Source of the DNA: Fremontodendron californicum
Taxonomy: Eukaryota > Streptophyta > Magnoliopsida > Malvales > Malvaceae
Direction of reading: 5' to 3'
DNA length: 64,000 nt
Assembly: GCA_030761205.1 (NCBI GenBank)
Contig: JAULJL010000015.1
Location: 11,599,501-11,663,500, forward strand
The first letter of the stretch is position 1, and the number at the start of each line of letters is the position of its first letter. The notes below the pieces were generated by a model. It searched no databases. It saw only the letters and a program-made list of their open reading frames with translations, and was not told where the DNA came from. The position numbers and the translations under genes are program-made. Positions 35,690 through 46,857 of the stretch are shown here, in pieces.

Positions 35690-36103
35690 TAATTTTTAAA
35701 ATTAAAATACAAATTTAAAAATAAATTAAATTTTTTTTAATTTAAGTAAAAAAAAAAAAGAAAATTATACCACCAAGGGAAATCGCCACCCCCATGGCGA
35801 TTTCCCTTGGTGAAATTTGCAAAATTTACAAAAAATATCAAGGGAAACCGCCATGGGGAGTGGCGATTGTTTTTGGTGTTTTTTGAAATTTTTTTAAAAT
35901 ACACCAAGGGAAATTGCCACCCCCATGGCGATTTCCTTTGGTGTTTTTTTTTTTACAAATTTTGAAAATTTTACGCTGCGAAATCGCCATGAGGGATGAT
36001 GATTTTCCAGCTAGTTTTAAAACAAGCGGATTTTGATAATTAATCTAAAACAACGGTATTTTGGTAAATAATTTTTTTTAGCTATATTCTGATAAAAAAA
36101 CCA
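35690..36103 (-). repeat. Right terminal inverted repeat of the MULE
   Basis: It is the inverted partner of 14932-15345 and holds the same three palindromes (35772-35812, about 35838-35880, and 35902-35944) in more decayed form; the middle one has lost part of an arm. The outer end is ATCTGATAAAAAAACCA-like and abuts the ATGATAAAG duplication. Confidence 0.9.
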
Positions 36104-36112
36104 ATGATAAAG

Positions 36113-38424
36113 TGGTAAATACTTAAATAACTTTATTATATTATAATGTTTAAATAGGTCAATTAAGATATTAATATATAATAAAGTATAAAATATAATT
36201 TATGGTAATATTAAATGTGCAATAATATTATTATGAAGAGGATATTTCAAAGCGGAAGTTATCATTCTATAGATGTTACATATCTATATTATCAAATCTA
36301 CTTGAATATTCAATTTATATATTCATTAAAGAATAATTATTTTAACATGAATGAAATAAGAATTATATTCTCTATTAATTTTTTTTTTTTTTTTGTAAAA
36401 TTAATTTAAATTTTCAATTAAAAAATTACTCAAATTCTTAATGCAAATTTTGTATAGAGTATGTTATTATATTCTTATCATAATATATATTATCTAATTA
36501 TATTTATAAGTTTTTATAGTAGAAAATTTGATAATTTCAAAAGCTTAGACATTGTTACACTTTCTTAAATTTTCATTGATGGAAAAATATGTAAATTGAA
36601 TATATAGATGCTATAAATTTGTTTTGTTTTGACATTTTTATCTCAAATAAGTATGGTGTAATAAAAAAGAATATGTTTAGTTACTCAAAAATCAATTGAT
36701 CATCCAAAATAATAAAAATAAATAAAAGATTATTAAAAAAAATTCAATACTTAAAATATAATTTTTAAACAATGCATCAAAGAAAAAAAACAATAAACCA
36801 TACCAAAAAAAGAAATGAACCAATGGGTTTTTATATTCAACACAAAAATTTAACATCAAAATAAATAAAAAAATATTGTAATCAAAGAAAAAAGCAATAT
36901 ACATGAAAATAGTAAGACTAATTAAGGAGCAGACCCTTGAGATGATATAATAGTCTTTTACATTTTGAGTCTAAAACATCAAATCACCTCAAATTTGAGT
37001 CCCATACTCCCAGTCCATGAAACCTCATATGTGAAAATTAGCTATTGACCACCAAAAAAAAAGGGTAAAGAATTTCAAGTAGTTTGAAAAGTTAAAAGTT
37101 GTTAAGTTCTCCATCTGTCATAAGAATCTTGTAGAATAACATGAAAAGGGGGTTAAATGGAGATTGAAGAGCAAAGATCAAATCTTTTGAAGAAAATAAA
37201 AAAAGTATGAAATATCTTATCAAACTAAAATATACGCGAGTGAGGGAGCAACCAAACATTGATGATTTGATATGGACGGGCATGTCATCAAGACCTGCAA
37301 AATTTTAAATGAATCATCAAATTAACATATTTAAGAAATATGAACAAAGAAAATAAAAATAATTAATGAAAAAAAGGAATATATCATTTTCATTTGTACT
37401 TTGTTACACAAATCTTACTTCTCATCTTACTTCTGCAAAAAAACGATGAAGATAATATGCCTAAAACATGAAAAACAAAATATAAAACCCCATTTAAAAA
37501 TATGCTACTAACCTCATTGTAGAGACAGAAGCCTAAATGAAATTAGGAGAAAATTATCTATAAGGCAGTTGATATGCATAAACTCAAAGGAGAGGTATTT
37601 ATAGCTAAAAAAACCAATAACTGAAAGTGATAATGAAAAAAAGAGTAACTGAAATCGTTCAAAAATTGGATTGAAAGTTGAAAAGACTTGGAATTTTCAT
37701 AACCAAGAAATACCAAATCAAGAAACGGAAATTTTAATGGGTGTTTAATGTTTAAGGTGAAAAAAAGTAAAATTTGGAGATTTCATATTTTATTGGGATG
37801 TGTTTATGGAGAGTAATTAAAAAATTAGAAGCATTGATTAGGAAAATTTACTCATTCTTGCCTAAATTTAACATACCTATTTTGCCCCTTTATTTAATTT
37901 AGCATGACTATTTGACTATTCAATTCTCAATAGCACACGTAGAACTCTCCATTCATTTGAATTTCCTTCAAAATTTAAAACAAAAAATCTAACTTTGATT
38001 TTTGATTTCTTTTCTCTTTCATTCTCGCTTCTCTCGGTTGCCTTTGGATCTGTATTTTATCATTTCCTCACATTTTTCTAGCTTTCCAATAAGAAATTAA
38101 AAAAAAATAAAAAATCGTGGAGAAGAAATAATGGTTTACTGTATATCTGGTTTACGTTTATTTTGTGTGCCTTCAAACCAATCGAATCGTTTTCTTTTTC
38201 ATATTTTATTGAGATATGTTTATGGGGAGTAATTAAAAAATTAGTAGTAATAATCAAGAAAATTTACCCATTCTTGCCTAAATTTAATATATTTATTTTG
38301 CCCCTTTATTCCATTTAGCATGACTATTTTGCCCCTATTTACTTAAGAAGGGAGTTGAAAATTTAATTTAACATGACTATTTTGCCCCTATTTACTTAAA
38401 AAGGAAGCTAAAAATACTATATTA
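36113..38424. other. AT-rich DNA with a ~125-bp direct repeat, no clear gene
   Basis: I see no supported gene. A block recognisable by TTCATATTTTATTG, CCCATTCTTGCCTAAATTTA and TTTTGCCCCTTTATT occurs at about 37784-37908 and again at 38197-38330. Its last part (GCATGACTATTTTGCCCC) recurs near 38370. A minus-strand TATA-like sequence (GCTATAAATACCTC) at about 37596-37609 and a TTGCAG then GTC acceptor-like site near 37297 might be traces of a captured gene, but the frames are short. Confidence 0.45.
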
Positions 38425-38460
38425 CTAGGATTATTACCGTGCAATGCGCGGGTCGATTTT
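38425..38460 (-). mobile_element. Possible Helitron 3' terminus
   Basis: On the minus strand a GC-rich hairpin (CCCGCGCATTGCACGG, 38453-38438) is followed about ten bases later by CTAG (38428-38425) and then T. A short hairpin before a terminal CTRR, inserted between A and T, is the known signature of Helitron 3' ends. I could not find the matching TC 5' end to the right, so this may be a truncated end or a coincidence. Confidence 0.35.
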
Positions 38461-38923
38461 AATATAATTTTAAATTTAATTTAGTATTTTTAGTACTATA
38501 TTTATATATTTTTTTAATTATATTTGAATTAATGATACATATTTGATTAAATTTGATTATTAACGCTGATAATTGTTTCATAAGATATGATACATTGGTG
38601 CTCCATATCTATGCTAAATAGAATAAAAATATATAATAATATTAAATAGAATAGACCAATAGAACAAATAGAACATATAATATAATAAATAAAAATAAAA
38701 ATAAAAATAAAAATAAAAAAAGTAAAATATATATATATATATATAATAGATAAATAATAATGAAAAAAATAACGACTATGCAAATCAAGTTTCAAAATTA
38801 CATAACATATTTTATTTATTAAAATTATTAGCAACTCTGAGTCAAAAAATAATAATAAAAAACAAAGGCAAAATTGCAACTCTAATGCAAATTCAACTCC
38901 TCATCTTTTTTTTTTTTTTTTGC

Positions 38924-39430
38924 TTTAATATAAAATTATCCCCTGTATTTAGAGCTGCTCATGGGTCGGGCCGGGCCGCGGCCCGTTTTTTTTTTCTCTG
39001 CCCAGGCCCGCCCGTTTAGGCCCGAAACACTGTTCATTGGAATAAAAAAATAATTTTTTTTATTTTTTTATAATTAAAATTAAATAAAAAAATATTATTA
39101 TAATATAAATTACTGTTCCGGGTCGGGCTGGAACACAAAATATCCTGCCCAAGCCCGGCCCAATACGGGCCGGGCCTGTCGGGCCGGGCGAGCTGCCCGG
39201 CCCGTGAGCAGGTCTACCTGTACTATTCCTCTTTTCTCACTTGGGTACCTAAATAATTTTTGACCCTATTTTGATACCTATAATATAATTTTTTACTCGA
39301 TTAGGTACTTGATTTGGACTCGATTAAGACCAAAAATTATATTATAGGTACTAAAATAAGATCAAAAATTTTGCAGATATCAAAATGAAAAAAGAGATAT
39401 AATACAGAGGGCAATTTTATAATAAAACCT
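38924..39430. mobile_element. Foldback/MITE element with nested hAT-like MITE
   Basis: Left arm pieces (TTTAATATAAAATTATCCCC at 38924 and the stretch 39226-39300 with GGTACCTAAATAATTTTTGA and TACCTATAATATAATTTTT) are the inverted partner of 39318-39430 (ending AGAGGGCAATTTTATAATAA). The left arm is interrupted by a second small element (38951-39217). No coding capacity is seen. The class cannot be assigned. Confidence 0.5.
38951..39217. mobile_element. GC-rich hAT-type MITE (267 bp)
   Basis: The inverted ends AGAGCTGCTCATGGGTCGGG and GTAGACCTGCTCACGGGCCG surround an interior rich in GGGCCGGGCC. The element is flanked by CTGTATTT (38943-38950) and CTGTACTA (39218-39225), a decayed 8-bp duplication of hAT type. 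Similar GGCCCG-rich small elements are common in eudicots. Its G+C content is far above its surroundings. Confidence 0.65.
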
Positions 39431-39686
39431 GTTTTTTCTTCAAAATTACCTTATCAATTACTTTCATCAATTCCTTCGTATAATCTTTTTGATTTTGACG
39501 AATATCCTTAGCAATATTGAATTGTATTATAATATTTAATTTTGTAAACAAATGGTATCATAAACAATTAAATAACTTTCAGTAATCAAGCAATCAAATA
39601 AAAATTTTGTAGCAGATTTTAAAATAGTGATATGTAACTTCATAAAAAATAATAAATTAAATAAACATGTTCTATCTTTTTTTTTA

Positions 39687-40451
39687 GGGAGAATCTGAAA
39701 AACATGCCGTCTAAGTATGAATAATTGTTGGATTGTCTAATAAGTTAAAATAACTTATAAAAAGGAAACGAAGACTTAAGAAATTGTTAGAAAGGAAATG
39801 ATAAAGACAAAATTGTCTTTAAAAACTTCTCCTTTCCATTATTCTTCCCATTCCAGACCTTCTTCTCATTACAGAAATTAACAAATGACTCGTCAAAAAA
39901 AAAAAAAAAAAAAAAGCTTGCGGTATAAAAATGAATGAAAACAAGGAGAAAGATGAGTTCTTTTTGGTCGAAGTGCAAAGAAGAGGAAAAAGAAGCCGTG
40001 ATGATAGCCAAATATAATTTTTGTGAACATTTTTTTTGGGTTTGTGTGATGAAGGTTAAAGGAGAAAAATTCTCAAAAGAATCAATAGAAAGGTGGTGGC
40101 GGAGGTGAAGCATATGACACTCCAATTATTGGTGGCAATGGCCCCTCATATACAGGAGCTGACGGTGGCGGCTTTCATAAATAATTGGCGGTGATGGTGA
40201 CGATGATGATGGTGGAGGTGAATAGTAATGAACTGGTGGTGGTGAGAAATATGTTTATTATCGATGGCGATGGTGATTTATAAACTGGAAGTGGTGAAGG
40301 TGAAGGTAATGGGGTTTTCAGGATAATTTTGTCTTTATTATTTCTTTTCTAATAATATTTTAAGTCTTTATTTTTTTTTATAAATTATTTTAATTTATTA
40401 GACTATCCATCAATTATTCATACTTAAAAAGCATGTTTTTCAGATTCTCCC
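39687..40451. mobile_element. Pack-MULE-like element (765 bp)
   Basis: Terminal inverted repeats of about 135 bp begin GGGAGAATCTGAAAAACATG at 39687 and end in the complement at 40451. Long inverted repeats around foreign coding sequence are the hallmark of Pack-MULEs. The flanks are T-runs followed by A on both sides, so a 9-bp duplication (T8A) is possible but not testable. The interior carries the extensin-like fragment at 40082-40318. Confidence 0.7.
40082..40318 (-). pseudogene. Captured C-terminal fragment of an extensin-like (LRX-type) gene
   Basis: On the minus strand the stretch reads, across two frame shifts, PLPSPSPLPVYKSPSPS, then SPPPVHYYSPPP and SPSPP, then PVYEGPLPPIIGVSYASPPP and a closing PPFY before a TGA at 40084-40082. 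Ser-Pro(n) blocks and Tyr-rich spacers are the mark of cell-wall extensins. The terminal VSYASPPP-type end is what I recall for leucine-rich-repeat extensins (LRX). No LRR part is present, so only the extreme 3' coding end was captured. Confidence 0.65.
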
Positions 40452-41387
40452 TTTTTTTTTTTTACCTTGCTTCATCATTATCCAAAACATGAAGGGAAGA
40501 AATAGGGAAACAGTGATGATTGCTAAACTCTAACGTGACGTGAATCTATTTAAATATTAACAACACGAATTTTTGCTTTAAATTTATTAATAAACCTATT
40601 AATAGCACTGACAACGTAAAGTTTTTCTAAAGTCAAAATAATTCTTTATTAATTGCTTTTTCATATTTAATTATCTTCAAAATTGTGTTAGTCAATAATG
40701 ATAATTTTCTTTTTTTTTAAAAAAAAATGTATATATATTTAAATTGGATTGCAGCCAATATTTGTTTTTTGTCAGAATAGTCAATTAATTTTAATCTCTC
40801 TAATTAATCCTAAACCTATCCTAAATTTATAGTAAGTCAATAAAAAAGAAAACTATATATAATATGCTTTCGTTTAGTTTTAGAACCGGTAGTACCAAAC
40901 ATTTTTCTTCTTTTTCTCAAATTTCTATCTACTGAATACCCACCAAAGAAGGTAAATTAATATTCAAATATATATATTGTTAAATTTTATTTTTTAATTC
41001 TTTATTGGGAAATTGTTATAATATAATTTGGTGCGTCAATTGTGAAATATTATAGTAGTAAATTATGTTTCTTAATTTTTCTTCTTCAATATAATTGCAA
41101 GTTCAACAACCGTCTTAAAAAATTATTGTTTATTATTCTTCTTCTTCTTCTTCTTGGTATTGTTTGCTGTAGTTAAATATTATTTATATCATAAAATTTG
41201 ATATTTTAACTTATTTATAAACCATACAACCTTCTGTTTTCGTACCTGTCTTTGTATGGGAATTTTTTTTTTTTACCCTCTTGTCAAAACCTTATCGAAG
41301 TTGTATGTGTTGTTATGTGAAGTTAATAATATATATTTAGACACGTTTACATGATTATAATAATATTTTTTAAATTTATGTTATTAA
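40452..41387. other. AT-rich DNA without recognisable genes
   Basis: The stretch lies between the Pack-MULE and copia element C. It has poly-T runs, a CTT microsatellite near 41139-41157 and scattered TA runs, and nothing else that I can support. Confidence 0.55.
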
Positions 41388-42004
41388 TGTTGAAAAATAT
41401 ATGCTATATACTACTTATAAACAAAATATAAACATAAGAACATATATACATAATCGAATATAAAGACACTTACAGGAATTGATTTGAAAAAATCAATATC
41501 GAGTCAAGGTTGGACCTCTAACCTTCAGACGTTTTTTGTCTGTCTAAGGTGCTTACAGTATCGATGCAAATCGTCTCCCAGGTTTCCTCGATATACGTTG
41601 CAAATGAGAGCACACCCGGATGCAACACAGCGAAGAAAAATGCTGAAGTCTCTCTCTCTCAGAAGATAAGAATATTTTGGTGAATTAGTTTTTTAAGTGA
41701 ATAATATAGATACAGGAAGTCTGTATTTATAGGAGCCAAAGAACCTATTCGGAAAAAACACATCAATTGGATGGAACCTGTTTGATCAGAACAGACACAT
41801 CCTTTGGGATAAAATTGGTCCGAACAGACATGTAATGATCAGACTTTTTCCTTTTCAAGTGGGTATCTTTGAGATTAATATTTCATTCAAACATGATATC
41901 AATTGTGTACCTTAATTATACACCGTGTATCTAGTTACGACAACCTACGTATTGAATACATATTTCGTATATATACACCCAAAATAATACATTGATATCC
42001 AACA
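41388..42004 (-). repeat. 3' LTR of copia C (617 bp)
   Basis: On the minus strand it starts TGTTGGATATCAATGTATTA and ends TTTTTCAACA. The TATA box CCTATAAATACAG lies at about 41725-41737. The LTR is intact, unlike its 5' partner. Confidence 0.88.
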
Positions 42005-42592
42005 ATCTCCCACATGAATGGAAATTATCTGATTAAAACGACGAACTGACTTGAAGTTTGAGAGAGACTTTCTTTGAAGAGTAATTGCATCAAGATAGGT
42101 AGCTTTTGGCTTTGAACCTTCCATAGTGAATAATTTTCGGATTTACTCGGCTAACTAGTGAACATGATGTCTTGAACTATTCAGCCTTTAGTGTAAACCA
42201 AGACAATAATTATCACACAATTCCCCTTCGAACATCTTCAGTTCTCACGGTTGTGTCCATTTTGGCCTCGGACACTTCCTGGTTTCTTATGAGTACTCTA
42301 GAAAATTTAGCCTGATCAATTCTCATAGAAGTGGCCACGTTTCTTACTCATAATAGGTTATTGCTCATTAAGAGTATCTTGCAATACACCACTTGATTAT
42401 TTATCAAGCTATAAGAATCATTAAAAGCATAGCTTATCCTACCTTATTTGCAGGCAGCACTAAATCATCATAGGAATGGATAAGAGTGTTTAACTCTTTT
42501 AGTGCTTACACTCAGTTACATATTTAGTTGTCCCTTTTGAACCTAAATCTTGGGATCTCCAGTTAGCTAGGTTGGGTTTCCACTATGTAACT

Positions 42593-42838
42593 TTAATTTA
42601 TAGGCTTAAGACCCATTCCCCTCGATGATATACTTGCTCTCTTATTAAAACTTTTCGTAAGCGGATCCGCAATATTATCCTTTGATTTTACATTATCAAA
42701 AGATATAATTCCATTTGAGAGCAACTGTCTAACGGTATTATGTCTTCGACGAATGTGTCGAGATTTACCGTTATACAAACAACTTTGTGCCCTACCAATT
42801 GCAGATTGGCAATCACAATGTATACAAATTGCAGGCAC
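42593..42838 (-). pseudogene. Copia C RNase H fragment
   Basis: The minus-strand frame contains IHCDCQSAIGRAQS, GKSRHIRRRHNTVRQLL and SKDNIADPLTKS, the C-terminal part of a copia RNase H. It is followed toward the LTR by SRGMGLKP. Upstream frames are broken. Confidence 0.8.
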
Positions 42839-43499
42839 AGGTTTCGGCCAATTTGGAATATCTTCTAAACTTTCGAAGCCATTCGGCTTCTTCTCCAGCT
42901 TTATCTAAAGCTATAACTTGAGATACCATGGTAAATCTGTCTATTCACGTTTGTTTGAAAGATTTTCAAAACACTGCAGCTTCTCTAATAAAGATAAATC
43001 CGTTAGTGGATTTAAAATCTTTAGTATTGAATATCCATTTTTGCATCTGGATATCTTGTATAGTGCAGTCCAAAACTTGAGGTGTATCTTAAATATCTAA
43101 GTACCCCCACAATGGCCTTCCAGTATCCTTTCCAGGAATACTTGTAAATCTACTCAGTTTGCTAACTGAGTACGTTATGTCTTTACATTCATTTACAACC
43201 TAATGGTTTACTTTCAGGGTTTGTGCCACTCTTGGCACCATCAGGAATCATCGGTCCCATGGACAAGGTTTCATCCTCTTCTTCACAACAGGGTAGTCAT
43301 GGTAGCACCAAGGCATGCCGATACCATACCATGAAACTCTTCCCTAATTACTATGTCGATACCCTCATTTACGACAATATCACACCCGAGTATCCTTGTT
43401 GCATAAAGTTGACATTTTCTCACATGTCCTTCTCTTGCCCTCAAAGACTAGGTAATGATCCTATCAAATGATGTATCGAAAATAGTTTTAGGTCCTATC

Positions 43500-45519
43500 A
43501 TGACCTTTTAAACCGGAGAAATTGATACGTTTGCAAGACACCCCAACACTTTCGTGTATTTTTAAGATGGTCTTTGATCTTTCCATAATTCATATGGTGT
43601 CTTGTCCGATTTCTTGTGGGATATTTTATTTAAAATATAATTAGCTATTAAAATAGCCCCCTCCCACAAGTTCTGAGATAACCCTGAACTTATCAACAAA
43701 GTGTTCATCATTTCATTCAACGTTCGGTTCTTGCATTATGCAATACCATTTTGTTGAGGTGAATAAGGAGCAGTGGTTTAATGGATGAAACCATTTTCTG
43801 AACAGAATTCATTAAATAATGAATCATCTTCACCACCTTTATCACTCCTTATTATCTTACTTAGTTGATTTTCAACCTCATTTTTAAAGAGTTTAAAAAC
43901 TTTCAATGTCTCGTATTTGATTCTTAGCAAATAGACATAACAATATCTTGTTATCACCTCTAGTTTGCACAAACTTTAAGTCACATAAATCAGTGTGAAT
44001 TAAATCTAGAGGTTTACTTCTTATTTCTACCGAATAGAAAGGAGCCTTAGCCAATTTGGATTCCACACAAATTTCCCATTTGTGATTTTTATCAATAATA
44101 ATTTGCTGAAGCAAATCCAAATCCAAATTGCTGATTCTCTAAAAGGTCTTGTAAAACACATGGCCTTATCTACCATGACATATGTTAGAGGATACCACCA
44201 AATAAACATAAGAAATAATTTAATTATTATTCTTTGTTATTTGGCACAACAGCCATACATTGAACTTTAAAAGCCCATCACAGAAGTATCCTCTACCCAC
44301 AAACATCTCACTTTTAGTGAGTACAATTTTATCAGACCCGAAAACAAGCCTAAACCCATTATTGCTCAACAGAGAGCTGGAAACCAAATTCTTTAGAATT
44401 TCAAGAGCATGAACAACATTGTTCAAAGTTAGTTCTTTCCCAGAGGTCATCTTGAGTACCACCTTCCCATGGCCTCATACCTTGCAAACCGAAAAGTTTC
44501 TCATAAATAGTTGCTCATTAATAGCAGCTTCTTTATACTCGGAGAAACTCTTTCTATCAGAACAAACGTGACAAGTCACACCAGTATCAACCCTCCATGT
44601 CTTAGGGTTTCCTACCATGTTCACTTGTTACACAACAATAGCGTGCTCAATCTTATTATCATCAACTAAGTTGGCTTGAGCTCTTTTCTTGTTCTGACAA
44701 CAGTCATTCGCTCGATGACCAGGCTTGTTACATATGAAACAAGTTCCCATAAACTTCTTAAAATCCGTTCCCTTATTAGCTTGTGAAGACCTAGAACCAA
44801 CAAATTTCTTTTTGTTGGTCTTGTGCAAATGTTCAACAACATTTGCCTTGGCTTCCATGGTCTAAACTTTAACCCTCTTTTCTGAACCACGATTATCCTC
44901 CTCGATTGTTAACCGGATAATCAATCCTCTAAAGTCATTTTCTTTCTCTTGTGCTTTAGATAGTTCTTGAAATCCTTCCAGAAAGATGGCAATTTCTTTA
45001 TCAAAGCCACCGTCTCAAATGGTTTACTAAGAATCATTCCTTTGGCAGAAATCTCATGGAGGATCAACTGATACTCTTGGACTTGACTAATCACGGTTTT
45101 CGAGTCAACCATTTAGAAATCCAGAAATCGGCCACCACAAATTTCTTCGTGCCGACATCCTCGGTTCTGTATTTTCTCTCTAAGGACTGCCACAGTTCTC
45201 TCGCTGTCTTGATCGGGCTATACACGTTGTATAATGTGTTGTCCAATCCGTTAAGGATATAGTTCTTGCATAGGAAGTCAGAATGCTTCCATGCTTCCAC
45301 CGAGGCTACAATCGTAGGATCGGTCTCTCCCTCGTTCAAAGTCGAGGCCTCCTCCCGTAAGAACCTGGTGAGGTTGAGGGTGGTTAAATAGAACAGCATC
45401 TTTTGCTGCCAATGTTTGAAGTCCAGACCACTGAACTTCTCGGGTTTCTCACCATGTATAACATGTGGTGGCATTAGCGCTACAGGCGCACTCACATTTA
45501 CGGTAAACCGTTCTGCCAT
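43500..45519 (-). pseudogene. Copia C gag, protease and integrase, broken
   Basis: On the minus strand Gag starts at 45519 (MAERFTVNVSAPVALMPP; KFSGLDFKHWQQKMLFYL) and continues after a frame break at 45112. A CCHC knuckle (CFICNKPGHRANDC) lies at ~44741. A protease remnant (WRVDTGVTCHVC) is near 44600 and a Gag-pre-integrase/integrase part (LDLIHTDLCD, IIRSDKGGE, YSPQQNGIA) at 44060-43700. There are many stops. Between about 43500 and 42840 only scraps remain, and the reverse transcriptase is deleted, so the element could not move by itself. Confidence 0.8.
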
Positions 45520-45539
45520 CTGTTATTTAAAATTAACAG

Positions 45540-46515
45540 GATCAACTATATGTAATATATATATATATCGAATATATATTACAAACTTGTATATATACAA
45601 ACATATATATATATATATATATATATCACAAACGCTATATATATTGTAATAATTACACTACTCATACAAATTAGTGTAACTAAACACTCACAACACAAAA
45701 GATATATAAACAAATATATATATGTTCAGAAATATACATATCTTCACTATAAAACAATAGCAAAATATATATAAATATATATATAAAACAAACATAAATC
45801 TAATGTTCACAAATATATATATATATATAACAAAATAACAAAGTACACTACGAATATCTATATATATTAGTAGAATATATATATATATATATATATATCT
45901 ATATATATACACACGTACACTTCATATAGTTCACAACAAATATATATAAATATTCTCTCAAAACAAATCATATGTATGACGTTTGCAACAAGATACAGTA
46001 GCAATTAAAAAAAATATGTTATAAAAATATTTTATAATAAATATACAGTCAGTAAGCTGTTATATTCTGCTACAAAATATAAAAGCAAGAACGTATATAT
46101 AAAAAATATATATATATATAAGTTCAACAACATTAATCAATATAGTACTAAACAAAAAAATATATATATAACTATATACAAAAAGGCATGTTTTCATGAA
46201 AAGCTGACAACCAGTTTTTCCTCTTGGGTACATGTCTCTTGGTGAAAGAGACATTTCCATTGAAAAAAAAAATTTGACTCTACCGGTAAAACCATAAACA
46301 ATCGGTAAGTGCCATTAGTAGCATCTGATGACAATTGTGTCTTAAAAGCATTGTTTCATTTTAACCGAAAAATGAATCAAGAGGGCCATTAACAGTAAAC
46401 TAAAATATATCAGTGCATATATAAACAATATATATCATACGAACAATAACATATACATTGATCTACAGTATATAACAAATATTAGAAAACAAACAAGTAA
46501 AAAATGTCTTAAGAT
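45540..46515 (-). other. Copia C leader with (TA)n microsatellites
   Basis: This non-coding stretch lies between the 5' LTR and gag. It contains several TA runs (45557-45570, 45604-45626, 45819-45830, 45877-45910, 46106-46120). No primer site resembling the initiator-Met complement is visible beside the LTR, where the sequence reads ATCTTAAGACATTTTTTAC. Confidence 0.6.
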
Positions 46516-46857
46516 TGTTGAAAAATATTTGTTATATACTACTTATAAACAAAATATAAACATAAGAACAGATATACATAATCGAATATAAAGACACTTA
46601 CAGTAATTGATTTGAAAAAATTAATATCGAGTCAAGGTTGGACCTCTAACCTTAAGACGTTTTTTGCCTGTCTAACGTGCTTACAGTATCGACGCAAATT
46701 GTCTCCCAGGTTTCCTCGATATACGTTGCAAATGAGAGCACACCCGGATGCAACACAGCGAACAGAAAAATGCTGAAGTCCCTTTCTCAGAAGACAAGAA
46801 TATTTTGGTGAATTAGTTTTTTAAGTGAATAATATAGATACAGGAAGCCTATATTTA
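46516..46857 (-). repeat. 5' LTR of copia C, part 1 (cut by B2)
   Basis: It matches 41388-41730 of the 3' LTR. The remainder is at 56514-56788. B2 inserted at the TATA box: the duplicated ATTTA is part of the TATTTATAGG that reads CCTATAAATA on the minus strand. Confidence 0.88.

Larger units (their letters stand above)
14932..36103 (+). mobile_element. Mutator-like element with TIRs and 9-bp duplication
   Basis: Long terminal inverted repeats (14932-~15345 and ~35690-36103) are flanked by the same nine bases, ATGATAAAG, at 14923-14931 and 36104-36112. A 9-bp duplication is diagnostic of Mutator-like elements. Inside are a degraded MULE transposase reading rightward and a plant mobile domain gene reading leftward, meeting tail to tail. 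Removing the nested gypsy element A (18740-32107 plus one CATGT) leaves a MULE of about 7.8 kb. The intact TIRs and duplication prove this is one insertion. Confidence 0.9.

Noticed and set aside
45540..45912. Tyr/Ile-rich frames near the copia C leader
   Set aside because: Translation of (TA)n microsatellites.
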